Source: Longimicrobiales bacterium (GTDB lineage: Bacteria; Gemmatimonadota; Gemmatimonadetes; Longimicrobiales; Gaopeijiaceae). Taken from it: a stretch of 64,000 bases of DNA. The first letter of the stretch is position 1. Every line of letters starts with the position of its first letter. A program made the translations under genes and the position numbers. This document shows, in pieces, positions 54,638 to 63,793 of this stretch. The notes under the pieces were generated by a model that was not told where the DNA came from, ran no database searches, and saw nothing but the letters and a program-made list of their open reading frames with translations. The stretch lies in contig OX638356.1 of the NCBI GenBank assembly GCA_951813395.1, positions 2,802,501 to 2,866,500 on the forward strand, in the 5' to 3' direction.

Positions 54638-55448
54638 CCGTCTTCCGCCGGCGCGCCCGCTGCCTCGCGCGTCGCTTCTCGACCTCGTCGTACATCTCGC
54701 GCATCACCTCGGCGATGTCGGGGGCCTTCGCCAGGAATCGCTCCTCGACCACCCGCTGGATCCCTTCCGGAATGCCGTGGAGCCCCTCCGCGATCGGGCC
54801 CGCGATGGCGGCGAGCGTGTCGGAGTCACCTCCCAGGGAGATCGCGTTGCGAATCGCGTCCTCGAAGCAGGTCGACTCGAGCGCGCAGGTGATCGCCTCC
54901 GGGACCGTGTTCTGGCACGTCTCGTCGAACCGGTAGAACGTCCGTATGTCGTCCACCGACCGCACCAGGTTGTAGCGGTAGCGAGCCGAGATGGTCCTCC
55001 GGATGACGTGCGCCTCTTCGCCCTCGAGCGCCAGCCACGTCGCATGGACCGTCGCCCGCGCGCCCTTGATCCCCTCCGGGTGATTGTGCGTGATGCCCGT
55101 GAGCCGGTCGGAGGTGGCAAGTGCGGCCTGGAGGTCGTCGTAGTGCAGAAACGCGGCCGGCGAAATGCGCATGGCGGCGCCGTTTCCGAAGCTCCCGTAG
55201 GGCTCCGGGTGATCGGACCACATCCAGTCGACGAACCAGCTGCCGTAGGACGCCGGATAGCGGCGACACCACTTCTGAAGGGTCCCGGGCGCCCTGCGGT
55301 CGTGCAGAAGGATGTCGGCGATTGCCGCCGTGCAGACCGAGTCGTCGGTGAAGTGGCCCTCCGAGTGGAACAGGTCGAACGTCTTCGTCTTTATCCTGTC
55401 CCACTCGTAGACGGAACCGATAACGTCCCCGATAATCGCTCCCCACAT
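54597..55448 (-). CDS. ADP-ribosylglycohydrolase family protein (DraG-like)
   Basis: A 283-residue helical di-metal hydrolase that removes ADP-ribose from proteins or small molecules. MWGAIIGDVIGSVYE opens the fold; GHFTDDSVCTAA and GGDSDTLAAIAG supply the metal-binding aspartates and threonines. Start ATG 55448 has GGGGG 6 bases upstream; ATG 55454 is an alternative. Its last 41 bases overlap the convergent formate dehydrogenase gene. No ADP-ribosyltransferase is visible nearby. Confidence 0.88.
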   Translation of the reverse strand: MWGAIIGDVIGSVYEWDRIKTKTFDLFHSEGHFTDDSVCTAAIADILLHDRRAPGTLQKWCRRYPASYGSWFVDWMWSDHPEPYGSFGNGAAMRISPAAFLHYDDLQAALATSDRLTGITHNHPEGIKGARATVHATWLALEGEEAHVIRRTISARYRYNLVRSVDDIRTFYRFDETCQNTVPEAITCALESTCFEDAIRNAISLGGDSDTLAAIAGPIAEGLHGIPEGIQRVVEERFLAKAPDIAEVMREMYDEVEKRRARQRARRRKTATRPRPRFPARPG

Positions 55449-55561
55449 GTGCATCCCCCTTGCTCGCACTTCACATCCGCGCCAGACTTTGATCGCCGTT
55501 TTTCGCGCCCTGGCGTCCTCAAGTCCCAATGCACGCCTCCACCCTCTCTCCGACAACTACC

Positions 55562-57229
55562 ATGCTTTCCGACATCGAAATCGCGCAAGCTCACCGAATG
55601 AAGCCGATCGCCGAGATCGCCGGCGGCGTCGGGCTCGGTCCAGACGAGATCCTGCAATACGGCCATGACAAGGCCAAGGTCCCCCTGGACGTGGTGGAGG
55701 CGCGTCCCGACCGCGGGGCCAGGCTGGTGCTGATGACCGGATGCAGCCCGACCGCAGCGGGCGAGGGCAAGTCCACAACCTCCGTGGGACTCGCCGACGC
55801 GCTCAATCTGCGGGGCCGAAACCCGGTGCTGTGCATCCGCGAAGCCTCGCTGGGCCCGGTCTTCGGGATCAAGGGCGGGGCGGCCGGCGGGGGCTACTCC
55901 CAGGTGGTTCCGATGGAGGACATCAACCTCCATTTCACCGGCGACTTCCACGCGATCACGTCGGCACACTCGCTGCTTTCGGCGATGCTGGACAACCACC
56001 TCTTTCGGCCGAACAGCACCGGGCTGGACCACCGCCGCATCACCTGGGGGCGCGCCGTCGATATGAACGACCGCGCGCTGCGCAACGTCATCGTGGGGCT
56101 GGGCGGGCCCTTCGGCGGGATACCGCGCGAGGACGGGTTCATGATCACGGCCGCATCGGAGGTCATGGCGATCTTCTGCCTGGCGCGCGACCTGGCGGAC
56201 CTGGAGCGCCGTCTGGGCAACATCATCATCGGCTACACGCGGAGCCGCGAGCCGGTGCGCTGCCGCGACATCGGCGCACACAGGGCGATGACCATCCTCA
56301 TGCGCGATGCGCTGCACCCCAACCTCGTGCAGACGCTGGGGGGCACCCCGGCTTTGGTCCACGGGGGGCCGTTCGCCAACATCGCACACGGCTGCAATTC
56401 GCTGATCGCGACCCGCGCGGGGCTCAAGCTCGGGGACATCGTGATCACGGAGGCCGGCTTCGGGGCCGACCTGGGGGCCGAGAAGTTCTTTGATATCAAG
56501 TGTCGCCTGGGCGGGCTCAGCCCCGATGCCGTCGCGATCGTCGCGACGATCCGCGCGCTCAAGATGAACGGGGGAGCATCCAGGGACAGTCTGGCGACCG
56601 AGGACGTGGGCGCGCTCCAGCGCGGCATGGAGAACCTCTACGGCCACGTCGAGAACGTGGCGAAGTTCGGGGTCCCGGCGGTGGTGGCGCTGAACCGGTT
56701 CGCGTCCGACACGCCCGCGGAGGTCTCGACCGTCCTGGACGGCTGCGCGGCGCGCGGAATTGCCGCGGTGGAGGCCGACCCGCACGGTGGCGGTGGCGCG
56801 GGATGCGTCGACCTGGCCGACACCGTCTGGGAGCTGGCCAACAGCGACGACGCCGCCTTCCGGCCGCTCTACCCGGACGAGATGCCGTTGAAGGAGAAGA
56901 TCGAGACCGTGGCCACGGAGATCTACGGCGCCTCGGGAGTGGACTTCCAGCGCGGGGTTGCCGCGGAACTGGAGCGTCTCGAGTCCTTCGGGCTGGCCGG
57001 CGCGCCCGTCTGCATCGCCAAGACCCAGTACTCGTTCTCGGACGACCCGGCGCTGCTGGGGCGCCCGCGGGGCTTCCGGATCACGGTGCGCGATGTCACG
57101 CCGTCGGCCGGCGCGGGATTCGTGGTCGTGAAGACGGGGTCGATCATGACGATGCCGGGGCTGGCGGCCAGGCCGGCCGCGCTGAACATGACGATCGACG
57201 GGGACGGGGTGATTTCGGGGCTCATGTAG
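55562..57229 (+). CDS. fhs: Formate--tetrahydrofolate ligase
   Basis: A 555-residue ATP-dependent enzyme making 10-formyl-THF from formate. The P-loop-like TGCSPTAAGEGKSTTSVGLAD, LGPVFGIKGGAAGGGYSQV, FTGDFHAITSAHSLL and the FANIAHGCNS segment are family signatures. It gives formate a biosynthetic route alongside oxidation by the adjacent dehydrogenase. ATG 55562 gives the usual N-terminus; an ATG eleven codons upstream is possible. Divergent from the DraG-like gene. Confidence 0.95.
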   Translation: MLSDIEIAQAHRMKPIAEIAGGVGLGPDEILQYGHDKAKVPLDVVEARPDRGARLVLMTGCSPTAAGEGKSTTSVGLADALNLRGRNPVLCIREASLGPVFGIKGGAAGGGYSQVVPMEDINLHFTGDFHAITSAHSLLSAMLDNHLFRPNSTGLDHRRITWGRAVDMNDRALRNVIVGLGGPFGGIPREDGFMITAASEVMAIFCLARDLADLERRLGNIIIGYTRSREPVRCRDIGAHRAMTILMRDALHPNLVQTLGGTPALVHGGPFANIAHGCNSLIATRAGLKLGDIVITEAGFGADLGAEKFFDIKCRLGGLSPDAVAIVATIRALKMNGGASRDSLATEDVGALQRGMENLYGHVENVAKFGVPAVVALNRFASDTPAEVSTVLDGCAARGIAAVEADPHGGGGAGCVDLADTVWELANSDDAAFRPLYPDEMPLKEKIETVATEIYGASGVDFQRGVAAELERLESFGLAGAPVCIAKTQYSFSDDPALLGRPRGFRITVRDVTPSAGAGFVVVKTGSIMTMPGLAARPAALNMTIDGDGVISGLM

Positions 57230-57306
57230 GGGGCTGGCGTGGGGTGCGGCGCTTGCCCAAGTTGTGGCCGCATCGAACGCGTCGGCCTCCTCCCCACAAC
57301 TCTCCC

Positions 57307-57564
57307 ATGTCCGACACCAACGCCTACTGGTCCCGCAACCTCCGCTACCTGGGCATCCTTCTTTCGATCTGGTTCGTGGTGTCCTACGGCTTCGGGATCC
57401 TCTTCGCCGATGCGCTGAACGCGATTCGGATCCCCGGCACCGGGTTCAAGCTGGGGTTCTGGTTCGCCCAGCAGGGGTCGATCTACGTGTTCGTGGTGCT
57501 GATCTTCGTGTACGCGCGGCTGATGAACCGGCTGGACGGGGAATTCGGGGTGGCGGAGGAATGA
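57307..57564 (+). CDS. DUF4212 small subunit of sodium:solute symporter
   Basis: An 85-residue protein with two membrane helices, marked by YWSRNLRYLGILLSIWFVVS, FGFWFAQQGSIYVFV-like sequence and YARLMNRLD. This is the DUF4212/TIGR03647 family, always paired with a large SSS-family symporter gene, here beginning 32 bp downstream. The role of the small partner is not established; a subunit or assembly function is assumed from strict gene linkage. Confidence 0.9.
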   Translation: MSDTNAYWSRNLRYLGILLSIWFVVSYGFGILFADALNAIRIPGTGFKLGFWFAQQGSIYVFVVLIFVYARLMNRLDGEFGVAEE

Positions 57565-57596
57565 GGGGGCGCGGCATGAGGGGGCGGATCTAGCCC

Positions 57597-59282
57597 ATGG
57601 ACGTCCGCCTCTGGACCTTCATCATGGTGGGGATCTCCTTCGCCCTGTACATCGGGGTGGCGATCTGGTCGCGGGCCAGCTCGACGCGCGACTTCTACGT
57701 GGCCGGCACGGGCGTGTCACCGCTGGCGAACGGGATGGCCACAGCGGCCGACTGGATGTCGGCGGCATCGTTCATCTCGATGGCGGGGCTGATCTCGTTC
57801 ATGGGGTACGACGGGTCCGTCTACCTGATGGGATGGACGGGCGGCTACGTCCTGCTGGCGATGCTGCTCGCTCCGTACCTGCGCAAGTTCGGCGCGTACA
57901 CGGTGCCGGAGTTCGTGGGCCAGCGCTATTACTCGCAGGTGGCGCGGGTCGTGGCCGTGGCGTGCGCGATCTTCGTCTCGTTCACCTACGTGAGCGGGCA
58001 GATGCGGGGGGTGGGGATCGTGTTCAGCCGCTTCCTCGAGGTGGACGTCACGGTCGGCGTCGTCATCGGGATGGGGATCGTCTTCTTCTACGCGGTTCTG
58101 GGCGGGATGAAGGGGATCACCTACACCCAGGTGGCGCAGTACTGCGTCCTGATCTTCGCCTACATGGTGCCGGCGGTCTTCCTGGCGATCATGCTGTCGG
58201 GGACGTTCATCCCCCAGCTCGGATTCGGAGGCGCCGACCCGGCCAGCGGCGTCTTCCTGCTCGACAAGCTGGACGGGCTGCACCGGGAGCTGGGCTTCAC
58301 GCCGTACACCGACGGCACGAAGTCGATGATCGACGTGTTCTTCATCACGGCCGCGCTCATGGTGGGCACGGCCGGACTGCCGCACGTGATCATCCGATTC
58401 TACACGGTGCCGAGGGTGCGGGACGCGCGCATCTCGGTCGGCTGGGCGCTCCTCTTCATCGCGATCCTCTATACGACCGCGCCAGCCGTGGCGGTTTTCG
58501 CGCGCGCCAACCTGCTCGACACGGTGGCGGGGCAGCCGTACGAAGAGATGCCGGAGTGGTTCAGCAAGTGGGAGGACACCGGACTCATCACCTACGAGGA
58601 CAGGAACGGAGACGGCAACATCCAGTACGTGGGCGACGCGGCCGAGAACGAACTCACGATCGACCGCGACATCATGGTGCTCGCCAACCCCGAGATCTCC
58701 CGTCTGCCCAATTGGGTGGTGGGGCTCGTGGCCGCGGGCGGTCTTGCCGCGGCGCTGTCCACGGCGGCCGGACTGCTGCTGGTGATCTCGTCGGCGATCA
58801 GCCACGACCTGCTGAAACGGGCGCTCAAGCCGGACATCTCGGAGCGGGGCGAGCTGCTGGCCGCCCGAATCAGCGCCGCCTTTGCCGTCCTTGTGGCAGG
58901 CCTGCTCGGGATCAACCCGCCGGGATTCGTGGCCCAGACGGTGGCGTTCGCCTTCGGACTGGCGGCCTCGTCATTCTTCCCCGTGATCATCCTCGGCACC
59001 TTCACGCGCACCATGAACCGCGAGGGGGCGATCGCCGGGATGGTGTCGGGTATCACTTTCACCGCCGCGTACATCATCTACTTCCGCTTCGTGAATCCGG
59101 CCGCGGACTCGCCGGAGAACTGGTGGTTCGGCATCTCACCCGAAGGGATCGGCACGGTGGGGATGCTGCTCAACTTCGTCGTTGCGTTTACGGTGTCCAG
59201 GTTTACGCCGTCACCCCCGGCGAGCGTCCGCGAGCTTGTCGATCGCATCCGCGTGCCCGGTACCATCGAACCAGGAGGCTGA
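57597..59282 (+). CDS. Sodium:solute symporter (VC_2705/ActP-like subfamily)
   Basis: A 561-residue SSS-family transporter with about 13 membrane helices. Typical segments include FYVAGTGVSPLANGMATAADWMSAASF, GGMKGITYTQVAQY and GLVAAGGLAAALSTAAGLLL. An insertion of ~60 residues near 310-370 is charged and contains an EF-hand-like DRNGDGNIQYV, a possible Ca2+ site. This subfamily pairs with DUF4212 and includes acetate/monocarboxylate permeases; substrate here is not proven, though a short carboxylate fits the formate/one-carbon context. Confidence 0.9.
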   Translation: MDVRLWTFIMVGISFALYIGVAIWSRASSTRDFYVAGTGVSPLANGMATAADWMSAASFISMAGLISFMGYDGSVYLMGWTGGYVLLAMLLAPYLRKFGAYTVPEFVGQRYYSQVARVVAVACAIFVSFTYVSGQMRGVGIVFSRFLEVDVTVGVVIGMGIVFFYAVLGGMKGITYTQVAQYCVLIFAYMVPAVFLAIMLSGTFIPQLGFGGADPASGVFLLDKLDGLHRELGFTPYTDGTKSMIDVFFITAALMVGTAGLPHVIIRFYTVPRVRDARISVGWALLFIAILYTTAPAVAVFARANLLDTVAGQPYEEMPEWFSKWEDTGLITYEDRNGDGNIQYVGDAAENELTIDRDIMVLANPEISRLPNWVVGLVAAGGLAAALSTAAGLLLVISSAISHDLLKRALKPDISERGELLAARISAAFAVLVAGLLGINPPGFVAQTVAFAFGLAASSFFPVIILGTFTRTMNREGAIAGMVSGITFTAAYIIYFRFVNPAADSPENWWFGISPEGIGTVGMLLNFVVAFTVSRFTPSPPASVRELVDRIRVPGTIEPGG

Positions 59283-59284
59283 CC

Positions 59285-60052
59285 ATGGCCGCCAGGCTCG
59301 GATCGCGCGCCCGGGTCGCCGCCCTGCTGCTTGCAATAATGCCAGCCCCCGTGCTTGCCCAGACCGAGATGCATGTCCAGTACGGGAGCCTCACCAACCC
59401 CTTCGCGGGAACCGGCACCGGCACCGTCGTGCTCACCATACAGCACGCGTCCTTCTGGAGGTTCGGCGACAACTTCTTCTTTATCGACTTGTCGGAGGAC
59501 GGAGGTAACGACGGCTTCAACGACAAGGACGCCTACGGGGAGTGGTACTCGAACCTGAGCCTGCAGAAGCTCAGCGGACGGGATCTCGGCTTCGGACCCT
59601 TCGCGGACTTCGGCCTCTTCATGGGAGCGGCAATGGGTACGGACGCCAATGTGCTCCAGTGGCTGCCGGGCGCGCGCATCGCGTGGAACCTGCCGGGCTT
59701 CATCTTCCTGAACACCGACTTCATGCTCGGCGTTGACGGGACCGATGGCCTGGACGGCGGGAGTCCGCCGCACCAGAACAGTCGCTTCGGGATCGACATC
59801 AACGGACTGTTGCCGTTCAACCTCGGCAACCAGTCCTTCTCCGTCAGCGGCCACGCGGAGTACTTCGCCGCCACGACAGACGAACTGGGCAACGACGTGC
59901 CGGGATCGATTCTCGGACAGCCCCAGCTGCGCTGGGATATCGGCGGCTCCAACGGATTGTTCGTCGGCATCGAGTACCAGTACTGGCGCAACAAGCTCGG
60001 GACCGACGTGGACGAGAATACCGTCCAGCTGCTGGCAGTCTGGCAGTTCTAG
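59285..60052 (+). CDS. Tsx-like outer-membrane channel protein
   Basis: A 255-residue protein with a signal peptide ending PVLAQ (~26) and a beta-barrel pattern ending in aromatic LLAVWQF. Segments HVQYGSLTNPF, FWRFGDNFFFIDLSEDGG and YGEWYSNLSLQKLSG resemble the nucleoside-specific channel family (Channel_Tsx). GGAGG lies 6 bases before the ATG, 2 bp after the symporter stop, so both are co-transcribed: probable outer- and inner-membrane steps for one solute. Confidence 0.8.
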   Translation: MAARLGSRARVAALLLAIMPAPVLAQTEMHVQYGSLTNPFAGTGTGTVVLTIQHASFWRFGDNFFFIDLSEDGGNDGFNDKDAYGEWYSNLSLQKLSGRDLGFGPFADFGLFMGAAMGTDANVLQWLPGARIAWNLPGFIFLNTDFMLGVDGTDGLDGGSPPHQNSRFGIDINGLLPFNLGNQSFSVSGHAEYFAATTDELGNDVPGSILGQPQLRWDIGGSNGLFVGIEYQYWRNKLGTDVDENTVQLLAVWQF

Positions 60053-60068
60053 CGGCCGCGGTCCGCCG

Positions 60069-61430
60069 TCATGGGCGGCGGCCGTCGCGCGACCAGGCGG
60101 GACCCCGGCAGTTGCAGAGCGTGCGGATGTAGGCGACCAGGGACCTGATCTGACCGTGGTCCAGGGATTTGCCGAACGCCGGCATGCGGTGGCTTTTGCC
60201 CAGAATCCAGCCTCCGGCATGGATCCCGTCGTACAGGGTGTCGTCGGGACGAAGGGACATCGCCGCTGAATCGGAATGCGCAACGGGAGCGACGGGCATG
60301 AAGGGCGCGTTGAAGCCGTCCCCTGCACCGTCCACACCGTGGCAGGGCGCGCAACGGGACAGGTAGAGCGCTTCTCCTGCGGGAGGCACGGCGGCCTCGG
60401 GCAGGGCCGGCATTCCCGGGACGGGATCGCTGCCGAGCCACGCCGCCTCCCGGCGAAGCAGGTACGACGCGACCAGATCGAGTCGGTCCGGCTGCTCCAG
60501 CGACCCCGGCATGACGATGCCGGCGGCCACGTGAGCCGGCTCCTCGATCAGTGAGCGAACGTATCCGGGCTGAAGCCGATGAACGATGCCATCGAGACGG
60601 GGCCCGATCCTGCCACCGTCGTCACCGAGTTGATGACAGCCCAGGCAACTCCATCGGTCCCGCAACAGCGCTTGGGCCTTTTCCATGGAGAACGCGGACA
60701 GATCGGCCGGATCCCATGCGGCTATCGTCGAAGCCGAGAGGCCCATCAGATAGACCGTGATCGCATTCACCTCGGCAGACTCGAGGCGGAAGTCGGGCAT
60801 TTGTCCGCCGAGGCCGGGAACGGGCCCGGAGGGCCGGATCGTCACCGGGCCTGACAGGTATTCGGCCATCCAGTCCGCAAGAACCCTCGATCCCTGGAAG
60901 CTCAGGTCGGGCGCGGTGCGCCGGGGCGCGACCTCCGGATGCGCGTGGCATCCAGCGCAGTTCAGGGTCTGAAACAGGGTTCGGCCCTCGGCCCGGTCCG
61001 TGTCCGGGTGACGCTCGCGCGCGGCGAGAAACGCATCGTCGACACCCCTCAACTCGCGCTCGTTGGTAACGAAGAGCGCGAGGGCCAGACGCTCCCGCTC
61101 GGTAAGGTCGTAGCGGGGCATCCGCGCCGGTGCGATGTCGGGCCGGATCGTCTGCGGATCGGCCATGTAGTGGAAGACGTAGGCCGGCGCCAGTGGCGCT
61201 GCCCCCGGGCCCATCGCGGGGGAAACCCGGCGGATGTCCTCTGCTTCCGGCACTCCATCGTGACATGCGCCGCACCCAAGGGACGCGACGAGCCGTTCAC
61301 CGTCCGGCTGCCCCTGGCCCGGCCGCGGCGTGTCCGGCGGTGGCCCCGCGGCGCCTGCCAGCAACGCAACGGCCGCCAGCCCGGCCAGGGCGCCACCGCT
61401 TCCCCGCCGAATTGCCTCTGTCCCCTGCAT
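60069..61430 (-). CDS. Tetraheme c-type cytochrome, exported
   Basis: A 453-residue protein with a signal peptide (~1-28) and four C-x-x-C-H heme sites: GCGACH (~50), NCAGCH (~165), SCLGCH (~280) and RCAPCH (~370). The last domain, with GAGDGFNAPFMPV and SHRMPAFGKSLDHGQIRSLVAYIR, is a classic mono-heme cytochrome c (distal Met in HRMPAFG). It would carry electrons in the periplasm. It converges on the Tsx-like gene and is followed upstream by a Yip1-like gene 14 bp away on the same strand. Confidence 0.85.
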   Translation of the reverse strand: MQGTEAIRRGSGGALAGLAAVALLAGAAGPPPDTPRPGQGQPDGERLVASLGCGACHDGVPEAEDIRRVSPAMGPGAAPLAPAYVFHYMADPQTIRPDIAPARMPRYDLTERERLALALFVTNERELRGVDDAFLAARERHPDTDRAEGRTLFQTLNCAGCHAHPEVAPRRTAPDLSFQGSRVLADWMAEYLSGPVTIRPSGPVPGLGGQMPDFRLESAEVNAITVYLMGLSASTIAAWDPADLSAFSMEKAQALLRDRWSCLGCHQLGDDGGRIGPRLDGIVHRLQPGYVRSLIEEPAHVAAGIVMPGSLEQPDRLDLVASYLLRREAAWLGSDPVPGMPALPEAAVPPAGEALYLSRCAPCHGVDGAGDGFNAPFMPVAPVAHSDSAAMSLRPDDTLYDGIHAGGWILGKSHRMPAFGKSLDHGQIRSLVAYIRTLCNCRGPAWSRDGRRP

Positions 61431-61444
61431 GTGAGTCCGACCTG

Positions 61445-61981
61445 TCAGTGGAGGTAGAAAAACTGGACCGCCCAGTAGGGCGCCATTCCCAGGAGCGCCG
61501 TGACCAGCGCCCGCCCCGTACCGAAGCCCATCGTCCGGTGCAGCGCCGCCGTGCCGGCCACGAGCACCCAGGCCTGCGCAGCCAGGTGGATCCCGCCCAC
61601 CAGCGGCGTCAGGACCGCAAGAGCGCCGGGCCCCCTGGCGAATCCCAGAACACGGATCAGCGCTCCCCGGTTGGCGTTGCCCCCCAGGACCTTTCCGCCC
61701 ACGCCGTAGGCGATGCCTGCCCAGACCCACCACTGCAGAATGCCGGCGGCGGCGGCCTTGGCCATCTCAATCCATCCCAAAGGGTAATCGCTGCTCGCCA
61801 CCGCCAGCGAGGCCAGCACGACCACGCAGGCGGCCTGGCGGGTCGCGCTCCGATCCTCGGCCACCTCGTCGTACACACTCCCGTCCAGGAGCGCCGCGCC
61901 GCGGATCCTGGCCCACGCGCCCCGGCTGACGGCGTCACCGCGACGGGATGAATCCGACGGCTTGTTGGAGTCGACGGACAT
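61445..61981 (-). CDS. Yip1-family membrane protein
   Basis: A 178-residue protein with a soluble N-terminus and about four membrane helices (from QAACVVVLASLAVASS to MAPYWAVQFFYLH). GVGGKVLGGNANRGALIRVLGFARGPGAL resembles the Yip1 domain of bacterial membrane proteins. No activity is known. It is placed just upstream of the cytochrome gene in the same direction and divergent from the acyl-CoA ligase. Confidence 0.65.
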   Translation of the reverse strand: MSVDSNKPSDSSRRGDAVSRGAWARIRGAALLDGSVYDEVAEDRSATRQAACVVVLASLAVASSDYPLGWIEMAKAAAAGILQWWVWAGIAYGVGGKVLGGNANRGALIRVLGFARGPGALAVLTPLVGGIHLAAQAWVLVAGTAALHRTMGFGTGRALVTALLGMAPYWAVQFFYLH

Positions 61982-62188
61982 GGAGGAAAAGATGGGCCCC
62001 TCCAGGCACCCTGCCAACATTCGCTGTTCGGGACACAACGTGTTGCGGCTTGTCGGGCGCGTGGGTATCGCCTCAACTTCCGGATCGCCACGGACATCCT
62101 GCCTCCAACCTGCCGCCTTCCGATCGCCCCCGACATCAACACCCTCCCGGCCCGCCTCGCGCTGTCCGCCCATTCCGACCGGACAGCC

Positions 62189-63793
62189 GTGATCGACCAC
62201 ACAGGCCGCTGGAGCTACGCCGACCTGATGGCCGCCGCGACCGCGGCCCGTAACCGCCTGGTGGAAGCGGCTAAGGCCTCGCGCTCGCCGGAGCCGGCAT
62301 CCGCGCATCCCACGGCGCCGCGAGAGTCGCCCGACGAAGCCCTGGCCGGCGAGCGCGTGGCCTACCTGATACCGCCCGGGGGCAACCATGTGGCGGTACA
62401 GTTGGGCACGTGGCTGGCGCGCGGCGTCGCGGTGCCGCTTGCCGTGTCACACCCGCCCCCCGAACTCGAATACGTGCTCGCGGACGCCCAACCGGGTGTC
62501 GTCGTGCTGGATCCGGCGCTGCCGCACTCGGCGGCCCTGGCGGGTGCCGCGTCGGCGCAGGGCATTCCCGTGCTGGAAGCCGCCGCCACAACGTCCCCGC
62601 CCCAACCCGGCTCCGGCACCGATGGCCCCGACTTGCCTTCGCTCCGCTCCACCGACCCCGCCTTCATCGTCTACACCAGCGGCACCACCGGGCGGCCCAA
62701 GGGAGTCGTGACCACCCACCACAACGTCACGGCTCACATTACCGCGCTGACCACCGCGTGGGCGTGGCGCGAGAGCGACCGCATTCTCCATACGCTTCCG
62801 CTCCACCACGTCCACGGCCTCGTCAACGCCCTGGCCTGCGCCCTCTGGTCCGGCGCCGCCTGCGAATTCGGTCCGGGGGCGCCGGCCGCCACCTGGGAGC
62901 GCTTCGCGTCGGGCGACATCACGCTGTTCATGTCGGTCCCCACCGTCTACGCCCGCCTGATCCGGGCCTGGGAGGACGCCCCCCGCGCCACGCGGCAACG
63001 GTGGGCCCGGGGGGCGCGGCGGCTCCGTCTCATGGTGTCGGGTTCGGCGGCGCTTCCCGTGGCCACACTGCGCCGCTGGCGGGAGATCACCGGACACGCG
63101 CTCCTCGAGCGGTACGGAATGACGGAGATCGGCATGGCGCTGTCCAATCCGCTGGAGGGCGAACGCCTCGCGGGGCACGTGGGCCATCCGCTGCCCGGGG
63201 TCGAGGTGCGGATCGTCGACGATGAAGGGCGGCCCGTCGCCGCGGGAGGCCAGGGGGAGATCGCGGTGCGCGGCCCACAGGTATTCCGCGAGTACTGGCG
63301 GCGCCCCCGGGAGACGGATGCGTCCTTCCGCAACGGCTGGTTCCGCACCGGTGACGAGGGACTGGAGGGCGACGGGGGCTACTACCGGATCCTCGGACGG
63401 CGCAACGTGGATATTGTCAAGACGGGCGGCTACAAGGTGTCGGCGCTGGAGGTGGAGGAGCTGTACCGGACGCACCGGGCGATCCGCGACCTTGCCGTGG
63501 TTGGCTTGCCGGACTCCGAATGGGGCGAGCGGATCTGCGCGGCGTGGGTGCCCGCCGACGGTTTCGACGCCGAGGACGGTCCCGCGTTGCGCGCGTGGGG
63601 CAAGGAGAGGCTCGCCCCGTACAAGGTTCCCCATGACTTCATCGCGGTCGATGTTCTGCCCCGCAGCGCGATGGGGAAGGTGCGAAAAGACGCCGTCTCC
63701 CGCATGTTCACGCGGTCCGCCGCCCGCCCCGCCGGGCCCACCGCCGCCCCCGGCCACGCACGGGACCCCCATCCGAACGAGGAGCCCGCTTGA
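62189..63793 (+). CDS. Malonyl-CoA synthetase-like AMP-forming ligase
   Basis: A 534-residue (from GTG) adenylate-forming enzyme. Motifs: YTSGTTGRPKGVV (ATP), RYGMTEIGMALSNPLEGER and VGHPLPGVEVRI (closely resembling malonyl-CoA ligases MatB/ACSF3), GWFRTGDEG, and PRSAMGKVRKD with the catalytic lysine. Family-like sequence (NTLPARLALSAHSDRTA) extends 18 codons upstream of the GTG without a standard start, so the true N-terminus may use a rare codon such as ATC 62135. Its stop overlaps the TTG start of the next symporter. Confidence 0.85.
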   Translation: MIDHTGRWSYADLMAAATAARNRLVEAAKASRSPEPASAHPTAPRESPDEALAGERVAYLIPPGGNHVAVQLGTWLARGVAVPLAVSHPPPELEYVLADAQPGVVVLDPALPHSAALAGAASAQGIPVLEAAATTSPPQPGSGTDGPDLPSLRSTDPAFIVYTSGTTGRPKGVVTTHHNVTAHITALTTAWAWRESDRILHTLPLHHVHGLVNALACALWSGAACEFGPGAPAATWERFASGDITLFMSVPTVYARLIRAWEDAPRATRQRWARGARRLRLMVSGSAALPVATLRRWREITGHALLERYGMTEIGMALSNPLEGERLAGHVGHPLPGVEVRIVDDEGRPVAAGGQGEIAVRGPQVFREYWRRPRETDASFRNGWFRTGDEGLEGDGGYYRILGRRNVDIVKTGGYKVSALEVEELYRTHRAIRDLAVVGLPDSEWGERICAAWVPADGFDAEDGPALRAWGKERLAPYKVPHDFIAVDVLPRSAMGKVRKDAVSRMFTRSAARPAGPTAAPGHARDPHPNEEPA

